DNA of 64,000 nucleotides from Rheum nobile. Its lineage: Eukaryota > Streptophyta > Magnoliopsida > Caryophyllales > Polygonaceae. Below the pieces are notes generated by a model. The model was given only the letters and a program-made list of their open reading frames with translations, was not told where the DNA came from and made no database searches. Both the position numbers and the translations under genes were made by a program. Shown piece by piece: positions 34,095 through 46,262 of this stretch (its first letter is position 1; every line of letters begins with the position of its first letter). Location: the NCBI GenBank assembly GCA_027886185.1, contig WOAB01000215.1, forward strand, positions 124,001 through 188,000, written 5' to 3'.

Positions 34095-36458
34095 TGTAAC
34101 ACCCCCAAAACTTAACCCTTTTGGAAAGGTATTACCGCCAGTGACCCCAATGTTCCTTACCGAGATCACCCAAGGCTTTACCATATAAATACAATTTATG
34201 AAATGCGATTGATACACAATGATCAAGCATTAAATTCCAAAACATAACATTGTCAAGGAAACAAGAGTTACGGGATTACAACCCAATCCCGAATAGGTCA
34301 AAACATAGTTTAAACCAAACACAGCGGAAGACTAAGAAAGTACATTACAATCGGAGTTATTGTCCAAAGGATCATAACCTGATTAAAGAAATAATTAAAA
34401 CATTCAAAAACCACCGCCGACTCCATAGTCCTTCTAATCTTCTGAGCTACTTCTTAAGTGATGTGCCGAATCGAACGGATGACACCAGCCAACCATGCAA
34501 GGGAAAATATTGGTTGGTTAGTCTAAATGAATAGACTAGCAAGGGTATAAAGCAGACTGGTTTGAAGCAGTCATATTAGGTTAGACTCATCGCTTCTCGG
34601 ATAATAACCGATAACGGTAGTCAACCATCATATTCCTACTGGAATAAACAAGAGGTATGCACAGGAGAAGATTCTGGAAGACTGAATCTTCACAGAAATC
34701 AACTCGAAAAGAGACTCCAAGAGATTGAGTCTTTAAGGAAGTATGACAAATCTGGAGAGTTTACAGAATCATACAACAATGATTTAAAACTGACTGAGAT
34801 GCTTCAGTCAACGACCAACCTCACCGCCTTTCAGCGAATCCAGATCGAAAAGAAGACGTACTACATTCAAGTCAACACGAGTCTTCCTAGCGGCACTATT
34901 ACCTAGCTGCCCTACTCGTTGAGCGTTCGTTAATTATGTGCGTCAAGGTAGCACTTATCTGATTATGTTTCAAAAACACACATCACATTATAGACTTTTA
35001 CATGTGTACCCCACTAGTGGGACGACACATCTTAGTATACGTTTCGTCGAGAGTGACGTATACCGAAAGGTTTGTGACACCAGCTAAGTGTCCTGTCTCT
35101 ACACACTTGTGAAAGAGACCGATCATGATCATAGAATAGTACCAGATGGGGACGAGCCACCCCGATACCAGATTATAAAGAAATGACTGGATAGAGTCTG
35201 AGTAACGTTCCTATTTAACATTGCTAACTAAACAGTTATAGCACCATAACATTTACAGGATAAATCCACATAAAGGCCCGAAAGGCGATCACAGATAATA
35301 GTGTTGTTCTAACAGATAAACAAACTATTATATGATTTTCAAAACAGTTTATCAAAACCGTTTCCAGACAAACAGAATATTCATTCCAAATAATTACTCA
35401 GATAAATTACTGATAATTAATGTAAATATGGAACGAAAGAGCAAGAGCGAACCGCCACTTGCCTTACTCCGCAGAATAGTCTAAAGACGTCACTGGATTC
35501 CGGGCTCGACACGGTATAGTTCCGACAGCACAACAACCTTCGAGGTGACCCATAAAAGGAACCCTAAGTTAGATCCGACATAAACAGTACGAATCTAAAC
35601 ACGGCGAAAGAACACGAAAGGAAAGACGCCACGACGACAACCGACCAAGCCAAAGCCACGAAGGCATTCTGGGCACTGGCGGCGGTCGCCGTTCTTGGCG
35701 GCGGTCGCCGTGAAGAACACGGCCGACTGAAACAAGAGAAATCTCACCCCAAAACACGAGCGGTTCGGCCTCCCTCGACTTGCTTTGGCTTCTAACCTCC
35801 AAGGCTAACCAAAAGCTTCACAAAGGCACTCTGGAAACACACCACAACACCTCCGGCGAGCACAAGAAAACCGACGAAACTCAACTCACTTTGAGGGAGA
35901 ATTTTGGCAGCGATTCGGGGTTGTAGATGACCCAAAACCCATGCCTAAGCTCCTCTATATATAGGCAAACCCCAAGGAGTACCCAACAAACCCTAAGACG
36001 CGGCAACCGACGCAACGGCGCGCCTCGAACGACGCCGACGATCGACGGGCAATGCCCACTGGACAATCACCGCGGTCGCTGTGATTTTGCCTGCGGCGGG
36101 CACGCGGCGGTCGCCGTCGCTAGGCCTGTCACGGCCAGCTAGAAGCTGACACACTGACTTCTCGGGCCCAACCACGGCGGTCGCCGTTTCTGAACGGCAG
36201 TCGCCGTTTCTCCCTTTTCCCGCCCATTCAGCTTTGAACGAACAAGACGTTAAACCGGGATAAAAATTATCGTACGCGAACGAAAATTAAACTCCAAGGC
36301 ATGATGTCTGTATATTATTTCACTGACAAAAATATTACAGATACAGAGCACATTACAGAATGTCTCAAACTACCTGAATTAAATCCGACGTACACAACGG
36401 GTACCCGGGAAAATTCCATAATTCCCAATATAACCTTACAAAATTACGGGGTATCACA
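34095..36458 (-). repeat. Inner Tekay 5' LTR
   Basis: The 2364-bp partner of 25553-27909. Near 36175-36215 it carries one more GC-dyad unit than its partner. A TATA candidate lies at 35955-35962. Confidence 0.93.
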
Positions 36459-36463
36459 CGCTA

Positions 36464-37439
36464 GCACAAACACCTTCGAGTCGACCCATAAAAGGAACCC
36501 TAAGTTAGATCTGACATAACAACAGTACGAATCTAAAAACGGCAAAAGAAATCGAAAGGAAAGACGCCATGACGACAACCAACCAAGCCAAAGCAAAGAA
36601 GGCATTCTGGGCACTGGCGGCGGTCGCCGCATTCATCACGGCGGGCGCCGTAAAGAACACGGCGGTCGCCGTGAAGAACTCCGACGACAGAACGAGAGAA
36701 AAACTCACCCAAATGATGCGCGTTTCGATTCATTTTTGCCTTGTCTGGGTTCCAACCTCCAAAGGCAACCAAAAGGCTTCACAAGGGCTTTTGGAAACAC
36801 CACCAACCGACACCAATGAAGCTTCTGAAATTCGGCGAAACTAACACTCCGACGAGGTGAAATTTTGGCAGAGATTCGGTGCTGGGATGGCTCAAAACCC
36901 ATCCCCCAACACCTCCTTTAATAGCCAAAGCAATGGGAACATCATCATCACCCTAGACGAGGCCGAGCAGGGCTAGATCGGTGCGGCCAGAGCTCGCCGG
37001 CGACCAACGGGTAATGACTTCTGGGTAATCACGGCGGGCGCCGCAACTTTGCCTACGGCGGGCCGCGGCGGGCGCCTTAATTACGGCGGTCGCCATTCCT
37101 AGCCCTGGCGAGCCCAGATTAGGAGACGACGGCCTGACACCTCGGGCCCAGTGACGGCGGGCGCCGTTACTGTACGACGGTCGCCGTTTTTGCCTTTTCC
37201 CGCCCATTCAGCTTTTGAACGAGCAAGATATTAACCCGGGATAAAAATTATCGTACGCGAACGTGTATAAACATCCGAAGCACGTCGTCTGTATTTTATT
37301 TCACTGAGAAAAATATTACAGATACAGAGCACATTACAGAATGTCTCAAGCTACCTGAATTAAATCCGTCATACTAAACGGGTACTCGGGAAAATTCCAA
37401 AATTCCCAAAATAACCTTACAAAAATACGGGGTATCATA
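36464..37439 (-). repeat. Outer Tekay 3' LTR, right part
   Basis: It continues the LTR interrupted at 25552 (GCACAA...CCTTCGAGTCGACCC is shared with the inner LTRs). On the minus strand it begins TATGATACCCC next to a polypurine tract at 37440-37459. Its last 463 bases match 41919-42381 one for one in length. Confidence 0.9.
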
Positions 37440-37477
37440 TCTCCCCCCCTCCTTAAAAGAAGTTTCGACCCCGAAAC

Positions 37478-40400
37478 TTAGGCCGAAAATAACTCGGGAA
37501 AATGCCTGAGCATATCTGACTCGGTTTCCCATGTCTCCCAAGTAACTTCTTCGGTCCATGACTTGGACCACAGCACTCGTACCAACGGCACGATCTTGTT
37601 GCACAAACGCTTCTCCCGACGCTCCAAAATGCGCACGGACAACTCTTCATAAGTACCATTAGCTTGAATCTCGATGTCCTCATAGCTAAGCACATGAGAC
37701 TCATCTGGCACATACTTTCTGAGTAAAGATACGTGGAACACGTTATGCACCGGATGAGCCGATGGCGGCAACGTCAAGCGGTACGCTAAGGTTCCCACCC
37801 TATCCAGAATCTCGAACGGTCCCACGTAGCGAGGGTTAAGCTTCCCACGCTTACAAAACCTGAAAACTCCTTTGGAAGGCGACACCTTGACGAAGACCTT
37901 GTCGCCAACCTCGAACTCGACATTCCTATGCTTCTGATCTGCGTAGGACTTCTGTCGACTCTGAGCGGTCAACATCCTCTATCTGATTAAGGCAATGTCT
38001 GAAGTTGTCATCTCGACTAACTCTGGCCCAAGCAGAATCTTGTCGGCGTTATCGTCCCAACATATCGGAGATCTGCATCGGCGACCGTGTAAAGCTTCAA
38101 ACAGAGCCATCTTGATTGTAGCATGCCAGCTATTGTTGTATGTGAACTCAATCAGACTCAAGCTGTCCTCCCAGCTAGTCGGACGATCGAGCACACAAGC
38201 TCTAAGCATATCCTCCAGAGTCTGGATGGTCCTTTTAGACTGGCCATCTGTCTGAGGATGAAAAGCTGTACTGAACCTTAACTCGGTCCCCATAGCCTTA
38301 TTAAGCTCCTTCCAGAACCTCGACATGAAACGGCCATCTCGATCAGATACAATGGTCTTAGGGATACCATGCAAACGGACAATCTCCTTCTGATAGACCT
38401 CTGCTAACTTCTGGACTTCCCACGTGGTCTTAATATCTATGAAATGAGCACTCTTCGTAAGCCGATCCACGATCACCCAGATAGCATCTTTCTGACCTCG
38501 AGTCTTGGGTAGCCCTTTGACGAAATCCATGGTAATGCCTTCCCACTTCCACTCTGGCACAAGGAGAGGTAGCAACTCACCACCTAGCCTGCGATGCTCA
38601 ATCTTGACCTTTTGACAAGTCAAGCACCTAGCCACGAAGTCCGCTACATCCCACTTCATGTTTGGCCACCAAAACTTCTTCCTCAGATCCTTGTACATCT
38701 TGCTGGAGCCTGGATGCACAGAATAGGCTGAAGAATGAGCTTCCTTCATCACCAACTGACAAAGGCCTTCTGCGTCTGGCACACAGATTCGGTCTTGAAA
38801 CCAAAGCGATCCATCATCCTGAATCACAAAACTGGAAGTTTTCCCATCCATCACTTCACTGCTTAGCTTCACCAAGACGATGTCATCAACTTGCTTTTCC
38901 TTGATCTGATCTAGCAATGTAGCCTGAATTTCCAACATACTCAGGAAACATCTACGCTGATCATACAGAACTTCAATGTCGCATGACTCTCGGTTCAGCT
39001 TGGTCTGGGCAGTAAGTAAAGCAACTACCCTCTCGTGCGTTATTTTTCGGCTCAATGCATCAGCTACCACATTAGCCTTGCCCGGATGATACAATAACTC
39101 GATGTCGTAGTCCTTGAGCAACTCTAGCCAACGGCGTTGTCTCATATTCAGCTCATTTTGAGTAAATATATACTTGAGACTTTTGTGGTCAGTGAAGACT
39201 TGGCATCTTATACCGTAGAGGTAATGCCTCCAAATCTTCAGCGCAAAGACAATCGCTGCTAGCTCAAGATCATGGGTCGGATAGTTTTCTTCGTACGTCT
39301 TGAGTTGCCTGGATGCATAAGCAATGACATTGCTCCTCTGCATCAAAACACAACCAAGACCACACTTTGAAGCATCACTATAGACCACATAATCGTCATT
39401 CCCTTCTGGAAGTGCTAACACGGGTGCCGAGGTCAGTCGTCGCTTCAACTCCTGGAAACTGGCCTCGCACTTGTCATTCCAGACAAACTTCTTGTGAACC
39501 TTGCGGAGTAGGTTGGTCATAGGTAGAGCGGTCCTTGAAAACCCCTCCACGAACCGTCTGTAATACCCGGCAAGCCCAAGAAAGCTGCGCACTTCTTTCA
39601 CATTCTGGGGCTGCTTCCAATTAGCCACCGCTTCAATCTTTTGGGGATCAACCATAACCCCATTTTTATTGATCACGTGGCCTTAGAAAGCCACCTCTTT
39701 CATCCAGAATTCACACTTGGACAGTTTAGCATAAAGCTGATGTTGTCTAAGGACTGATAAAACAATCCGCAGATGTTCCTCGTGGACTTCTTCACTCGGA
39801 GAGTAGATCAGAATGTCGTCTATGAAGACCACTACGAACTTGTCCAAGTACTGGTGAAAACATCGATTCATCAGATCCATAAAGACAGCTGGAGCATTTG
39901 TAAGCCCAAAAGGCATCACTACGAACTAGTAATGACCATATCTGGTCCTGAACGCAGTTCTAGGAATGTCCTGCTCACGAATTTTGAGCTGGTGATAACC
40001 CGATCTCAGGTCGATCTTGGAGAAAACCTTTTCTCCCTGCAACTGGTCCAACAAGTCATCAATCCTAGGCAGAGGATACTTGTTCTTGATCGTCACCTTG
40101 TTCAACTCTCGGTAGTCGATACAAAGTCGGAACGATTCGTCCTTCTTTTTGACGAACAATACCGGAGCACCCCACGACGATGCACTCGGCCTGACATAAC
40201 CTTTGTCAAGAAGATCTTCAAGTTGATTCTTCAATTCTTGCATCTCAACTGGAGCCATCTGATACGGTGATTTGGAAATTGGCGCCGTACCCGGCTCAAG
40301 ATCAATTGAAAACTCTACGTCAAGGTTCGGGGGTAATCCAAGAATTTCTTCCAGAAAGACATCCTAAAACTCCCTAACCACAGGATTATCAAGAACCTCA

Positions 40401-41918
40401 GGTCCATCCTTTGCGGGTGAATCTAAGTAGCAAAGGTACCCGACACATCCTTGTCGTAGTAGCTTAAACGCAACCATCTCATTGATCAGCTTGCCGTTAT
40501 CAGCGTCATTCCGACCTTTGAACTTGCACACAAACTGGCCCCCAGATGACACCGTCACCGTTCTTGAAGTCGATCACCGCCTTGTGACGCGTCAGCCAAT
40601 CCATACCAAGAATGATGTCGTATGGAGCCATGGCTATACAGATCAGATCTGCCTCAAACTCCTTACCCTGAATGGTAATTGGAAAGTCGGACAGATGCTT
40701 GGTTCCCACCAAACGTTCTCCATTAGGAAGACTAACGACGAAAGGGTCGCACGAATTGTTGCACACTAAGTCTAACTTGCTAATACAGCTATCCGAAATA
40801 AAGGAATGCGTAGCACCAGAATCAAATAGAATGCACACTGAAGTAGAGTGAAGGTATAAAGTACCTTGAGCAATTGGAGCATTGGGTCCATCTGCTTCAC
40901 GCATCTCATACAAGCGTTGACCTTGACTTCCAGAAACAGCTGGGGCCTTTCCCTTATTCTGAGCAGTCATCTGAACTGACGGGCTAGGAGTCTCGGCAGG
41001 CTTGAACCTAGGTCGGTTGCTCTGATGAATTGACCCTTGCTGCGACTCTACTCCCTTCTGCTTCCCCTGCTTGCAGAACTTCTGCAGATGACCATCACGT
41101 CCACACCCAAAGCACGATCTCTTCTCCTTCTGACACTCATTGCTCTTGTGCCCAGCAACACCACAGTTATAGCACTGAACTAAACTCCTGGTATGCCCTA
41201 ACTGCTGAGTCGATCCTCCATGCGTCATCTCCGTCTTAGCTCGGCCGGACTTGGCAAAGTTAGACGGTGGCGCAGGGCGCTTAAAGCCACCTCCCTGGTT
41301 CTGGTTCTGCATCGACTTCTGTCAGTTGTGCCTCTTGGTTGACTCCTCTAGAGTTACCTCCAACTTATAGGCATAATCCACATACTGCTCCAAGGTAAAG
41401 CATGTGTGGTGCACCATTAACGGCTTGATATCCGGGCTCATCCACTCGTGGAAGTACCAGATCTTTTGGGCCTCGCTGGTAATCTCGGCAGGGGCATACT
41501 GTAAAAGATGATTGAACTTAGATGCCAACTCGGTCACTTTCAGACCATCCATCTTTGGGTACAAGAACTCTTTATGCTTCTCCTCTCTCATAGCACGAGA
41601 GAAAAAGCGATCAACCATCTTGGTCTTGAACATCGACCAAGTCACCACTGGGCTCTCTGCCAAACCTGTGCTCTCCCACCACTCGCTAGCTTCCTCCTTC
41701 AGCTGAAGAGAAGCGATATGAACGTTCTCGGCCTCAGTACACTCCACGTTCCGAAACAGCCTCTCCATATGGGAGAAGCAATGAGTCACTGCTACTGGCT
41801 CCCCTTTCCCATTATAGCAATCGGGCCTCATGGAAGTAATGGTCTTAAGAGCGCGACCATAGTTGTCTCTAGCCCTGACGGTATTCTCCTGAACCACAAG
41901 GTTTCCGGGCTCCAGAGC
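37478..41918 (-). pseudogene. Outer Tekay gag-pol, degenerate
   Basis: This is colinear with the inner copy: gag capsid (about 41915-41330), zinc knuckles CYNCGVAGHKSNEC and CFGCGRDGHLQKFC (about 41175-41080), retropepsin LFDSGATHSF, RT with VVFIDDILIYS (about 39820), RNase H, integrase and chromodomain (to 37478). Breaks include stops at about 41325, 40364, 39926 and 39683, a small deletion and frameshift near 40565, and a stop near 37976. The gag N-terminus is missing; the frame instead runs on into the LTR fragment (chimeric ORF 41322-42038), a by-product of the deletion. Confidence 0.92.
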
Positions 41919-42381
41919 ATCGGCGCGGCCAGAGCTCGCCGGCGACCAACGGGTAATGACTTCTGGGTAATCACGGCGGGCGCCGCAACTTTGCCTATGG
42001 CGGGCCGCGGCGGGCGCCGTAATTACGGCGGTCGCCATTCCTAGCCCTGGCCGAGCCTAGAGTAGGAGACGACGGCCTGACACCTCGGCCCAGCGACGGC
42101 GGGCGCCGTTACTGTACGGCGGTCGCCGTTTTTGCCTTTTCCCGCCCATTCAGCTTTTGAACGAGCAAGATATTAACCCGGGATAAAAATTATCGTACGC
42201 GAACGTGTATAAACATCCGAAGCACGTCGTTTGTATTTTATTTCACTGAGAAAAATATTACAGATACAGAGCACATTACAGAATGTCTCAAGCTACCTGA
42301 ATTAAATCTGACGTACTAAACGGGTACTCGAGAAAATTCCAAAATTCCCAAAATAACCTTACAAAAATACGGGGTATCACA
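41919..42381 (-). repeat. Outer Tekay 5' LTR remnant
   Basis: These 463 bases correspond exactly to 36977-37439. The break to gag lies in the shared string ATCGG(T/C)GCGGCC, which suggests a short-homology deletion. Confidence 0.88.
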
Positions 42382-42386
42382 GTAAC

Positions 42387-42671
42387 AAACCAGTGGGAAT
42401 ATTGGACACCTTTTTTTAGCATAAGTTGGACAAGGAAATGAATAGATGGTTTTCAAATAAGCAAAGTTATGTTGCTGCTCGATCTAAGATGAGATACCTA
42501 CGTGGGGAACTGCCTGCACTTTATGGGAAGGATTGGAAGGACGTGGATCGTATATACCTCCCCTTCAATTTCAAGGAGAAACATTGGGTAGCTCTGGAGA
42601 GACAACTAAGTAAATGGTTAAGTTCCGGACATCAAAACATCGTGAACGTGGGTGACAAATTTGTGGATTAG
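42387..42671 (+). pseudogene. DUF1985-Ulp1 gene, piece 4 (Ulp1 catalytic-His part)
   Basis: This resumes the frame broken at 24096: KPVGILDTFF, a TAG (42417-42419), then HKLDKEMNRWF and onward to DVDRIYLPFNFKEKHWVALE. The last string is the Ulp1/C48 peptidase hallmark: an aspartate-led strand then the catalytic-His motif HWV. The paired Asp and the Cys motif expected downstream are not visible. After a TAG at 42669-42671 the sequence loses coding character, so the domain is truncated or has an unseen intron. The family cleaves SUMO or SUMO-like conjugates; transposon-borne members are of unknown activity. Confidence 0.8.
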
Positions 42672-43450
42672 TATAGAAAAAGGATAGTTGTTAGTATTTT
42701 CGATATGAACTGGTTTGACTAGTGGAGGATATCTTATTCACTTTCATGTAAGCTTCACTGTAGTTGGGATAGTGTTGTATGATTCCTTGTTGGGTGGTTT
42801 TCGCTAGAATTGACTTGTCTTGTTGACAATAACTTGTGTTGAAATTATTTTGGAAATCTAGCAAAATTGGTTGGTGCATTTCTTCTTTGCTGCTTCGTTG
42901 TAGATCATACTTCCTGTCAGTGTTGTTCATAATTCCTGTCAATGAAGTTTCTTTATATTTTGCGTACATATGGTTTTTGTCACATTGTATAATCCTATTG
43001 TCGGAATTATCCTTTTGTTTTTGTTGTTTTAGGGTACAAAATTATTTTTTAATATTATTTGTTTGTGTTTACAATTCTGTTGACCTTTTTAATAATATTT
43101 AATTTGGAATAAAAAGGGTAAGACATAACCCTGTTTACCTTTCTTCGAAGTTCGAATGCTCGCAAAAGGCCCTCCGTGTTTACCTTCCAAAATTCCCTCC
43201 AAACGAAGATAATTTCTTCTTCCCCAGAAGGCGACTCTTCAACTCCTCCATCTTTCCCTATTAATGCTAGACTCGATTTTTTCTTACTGTTGAAGTCCAT
43301 TTTTTCTTACCAAGTCCATCTCCACATTTTCTTACTTACTCCCTCCATCTTTCTCCATTAACGCGACTCTGTAACTCCATTTTTACTTACTCGCCCCTCC
43401 CTGAACTTTTCCTTAACCTCTGAAGCGCGTTACAAAAAAAATCCTAGAAA
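42672..43450. other. Spacer between the two DUF1985 genes
   Basis: AT-rich. The last 300 bases become pyrimidine-rich and gene-leader-like just before ATG 43451. No domain recognised. Confidence 0.5.
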
Positions 43451-44599
43451 ATGGCAGTGCTTAGAGACCGTAAAGAATCGAGCCCAAAGAAGAGTGGAGA
43501 GAAAAGGAAGAGAAAAGAAGACGACAAGCAGGTTCGAAAGAAGAAGAAGCAGAGAGACGAAGTGTAGGTGAAAGGGGAAAAAACTTTTAACAGTACCATA
43601 GGAAAAAAAGCCGGGAAGGGCAGGTGGAGGCCAAAAGCGAAACCAGTAAAGGGGAAAAAACTCATAATCTTTAAAGGGGATGTAAGTTGTCTACATTTTC
43701 TGTTTAGGGCTTAGGGTAGTTTTTCAATTGTCCTGTCACCCGTCTGAAATGGTTTACTTTGTATCGGGAGTGTTTGGTTAGGGTTTTTTGTTTTTTCATT
43801 TGTCGTCTGAGGCTTCTCAAATGGTTCGATTTCATTTGTTTATGGTTATTTTCATTTGGTTTGCAGATTAGGTACAGTTATTTCAGAGGTGAACCTTTCT
43901 ACGGAAGAATTACCATCAACTGTAGGGTGCACTTTGTTCGTGAGATTGAAAACAAGTTGACACATGCGGATTGGCAACGGGTTTTGGATGGCCTGTTTGG
44001 AAAAGTTTTGAAAATGTTGCAACATGTATCATTTTCTTCACAGACATTGCATGCAGTTCTATTTAAGCAACTTGAAACAAAAAAGAAATGGGAGTCTTGA
44101 TATGAGGTGGCAGGGAAAGAGTTGAGGTTTTCGATCAAGGAGTTCTCTCTCATAACTGGACTAAATTGTGGCGAACTTCCATTTGTGGATACTAAAGCTG
44201 ACGAGCTAGTAATGGAGCAATTTTTTGGTAGTCCTAGTGGTCCTAAGACGACAGTACAAGATGTTTATAACAGATTCAAAGAACATCGTGAGTTGGACAA
44301 CTACAAACTCAAGTTGGCACCGTTGTTGATAGTTGAGGGTCTGTTGCTGGGAGGGGGTAAGAAGAGGCTAGTGAAGCCGTTGCATGTTAGGCTGCTGGAG
44401 AATATGGATAACTTTTGGGATTATCCATGGGGAAGGGTTGCTTATGAAGAACTTCACAAGTCATTGACCACAACATTGGCCAAAAGGATGCAAACCGTAG
44501 AGAAGGCAAAGCTACTCTCCAACGCACCAAGAATTCCATATTCCATTCAAGGCATGCCAGTTGTGTTTCAGGTAGTTTTATTGCTTCAAATATTAATTA

Positions 44600-45190
44600 C
44601 TTTATGCTATACTATGACTGGATGTTTGAATACCCTATGTCAGGATCATGGTGAATATGGAGGAAATTATTTGTTGTTTGATTGACAAAACATACTAGTT
44701 TTCCAACATAGTTTTATTTGCATTCCAGATAGTTTTATGGTGACCTGATCTAAATTTTTAATGGTTGAAATATGAATTACTAAGTGTGTTTTATTTGCAG
44801 CATAATAGTATACTTTATGCTATACCGTGACAGGATATTTGAGTATAGTGTGACAGGATCATGGTGAATATGGAGGAAGTTGTTTGTTGTTTCATTGACA
44901 AAACATACTAGTTTTTCAACATAGTTTTATTTGCATTCCAGATAGTTTTATGGTGACCTGATCTAAATTTTTAATGGTTGAAATATGAATTACTGAGTGT
45001 GTTTTATTTGCAGCATAGTAGTATACTTTATGCTATACCATGACATGATATTTGAGTACATGGTGATAGGATCATGGTGAATATGGAGGAAGTTGTTTGT
45101 TGTTTGATTGACAAAACATACTAGTTTTCCAACATAGTTTTCTTTGCATTCCAGATAGTTTTATGGTGACCTGATCTAAATTATAGGGTG
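44600..45190 (+). repeat. 213-bp tandem repeat in intron
   Basis: The phrase AGGATCATGGTGAATATGG starts at 44642, 44855 and 45068, a constant period of 213 bases. There are about 2.7 units with small differences. Each unit contains an acceptor-like TTTATTTGCAG and GTGACAGGA phrases. Confidence 0.9.
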
Positions 45191-45840
45191 ACAAGATAAA
45201 ATGATTTAATGTATCTTAATTTGATAATTCTCAAACCGCTTGTTATTATAGATATGGGTATGGGAAGTTATGCCAACATTTGGTCTCCAATTTGCATCAA
45301 AGTTGAGTGAATCTGCAATGCCTTGAGGTCTTCGTTGGTTTTCAGATGAAGCCCCTGAACATGGAGTATTTGAGTTGTATTTGGCTGATCCTACACATGT
45401 GGTTAAGCCCATTCTTAATACCGATGAGGATGAGGTGGATAAGCTGTCCGACTGCTACTATGTTGTTGAAAATGATGACCCGCATTTTGACAAGATTGTG
45501 AATGAAGCAATGAAGGGTTTGAAAAAGAAAGGGAAGGGGAAGCAAGGAAAAGATGAAGCGAGCCCGAGTAATGCATATGTGCATTCATCAGAGTTGATAA
45601 GTCAGATGTTCAGAATGATGAAGATGATGGAAAAAGGAGTGCTTAACAGGATGAAAAGGCTGGAAAAAGGGTATCAAAGGAGGAGGAGGTGCCTAAGCTC
45701 AAGAGTAAGGAGAAATCAAAGAGTTATTCGGATGAGGATGATTTTGAATCCTATGGTGAGTCTGATGAGGAAGAGGAGGAAGTTTATAAGGATGACCAGG
45801 AAACAGAGGATAATGAGGTTGAGGGTGAGGAGTTTGAGAG

Positions 45841-45841
<1 letters not shown>

Positions 45842-45921
<80 letters not shown>

Positions 45922-45922
45922 C

Positions 45923-46009
<87 letters not shown>
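45842..46009 (+). repeat. GAT microsatellite (56 codons)
   Basis: This is an almost pure (GAT)56 run with one GAC. In the gene frame it is poly-Asp, in keeping with acidic residues on both sides. The poly-Met, poly-His and poly-Ile ORFs in other frames are artefacts of it. Confidence 0.97.
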
Positions 46010-46013
<4 letters not shown>

Positions 46014-46084
46014 TTCGCTAGGGTGGTGACAAACCGAAGGAGGAGGACAAGGTATACGTTGAGGTTGTAAGTCATGATGATGAT

Positions 46085-46262
46085 GAAGTTTCTGATGAGG
46101 ATAATGAAGTTGGTGATGCTGATCAGGATAATGAGAGTGATGGTGAGGGTGGTGACAAAGAGGTTCAGGAGGTTGAGGTGGAGGTTGAGGTTCAGGAGGC
46201 TGAGGTGGAGAAGGTAGAGGTTGAGGTTCAGGAGGCTGAGGTGGAGAAGGTAGAGGCTGAAG
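46085..46262 (+). repeat. GAGGTTGAGG-type imperfect repeats
   Basis: Repeated GAGGTNGAGG and CAGGAGGCTGAGGTGGAGAAGG phrases (two clear 45-bp copies near 46192-46260) encode a Val/Glu-rich acidic module continuous with the poly-Asp region. Confidence 0.6.

Larger units (their letters stand above)
25553..36458 (-). mobile_element. Inner Tekay-type chromovirus, full length
   Basis: This is a complete 10.9-kb element on the minus strand, inserted in the outer Tekay's LTR. It is flanked by CGCTA on both sides (25548-25552, 36459-36463). LTRs are at 25553-27909 (3') and 34095-36458 (5'). The primer site, an extra ORF, gag, pol with a chromodomain and the polypurine tract occur in the expected order. 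The gag-pol frame is continuous over about 4.7 kb apart from four stop codons, so it is a fairly young copy. Confidence 0.95.
24097..42381 (-). mobile_element. Outer Tekay-type chromovirus, interrupted and 5'-deleted
   Basis: The element lies on the minus strand. Its 3' LTR is at the left (24097-25552 plus 36464-37439, 2432 bp in total), split by the inner Tekay. The internal gag-pol spans 37440-41918. The 5' LTR at the right is reduced to its outer 463 bases (41919-42381) and is fused directly to gag, so the leader, primer site and gag start are lost. The ends are TGTAACACC and GGTATCACA. The flanks are GTGAC (24092-24096) and GTAAC (42382-42386), one mismatch in five. The LTR ends that can be compared differ at roughly 14 of 463 bases. 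Confidence 0.9.

Noticed and set aside
41322..42038. 238-codon ORF starting in the Tekay LTR and running into gag
   Set aside because: A chimera made by the LTR-gag deletion; the LTR-derived start has no counterpart in the complete inner element.
42672..42969. Continuation of the Ulp1 domain with catalytic Asp and Cys
   Set aside because: I looked in all three forward frames and found no D-S/Q-x-x-x-C-G-like signature; the domain is cut short here or lies beyond an unrecognised intron.
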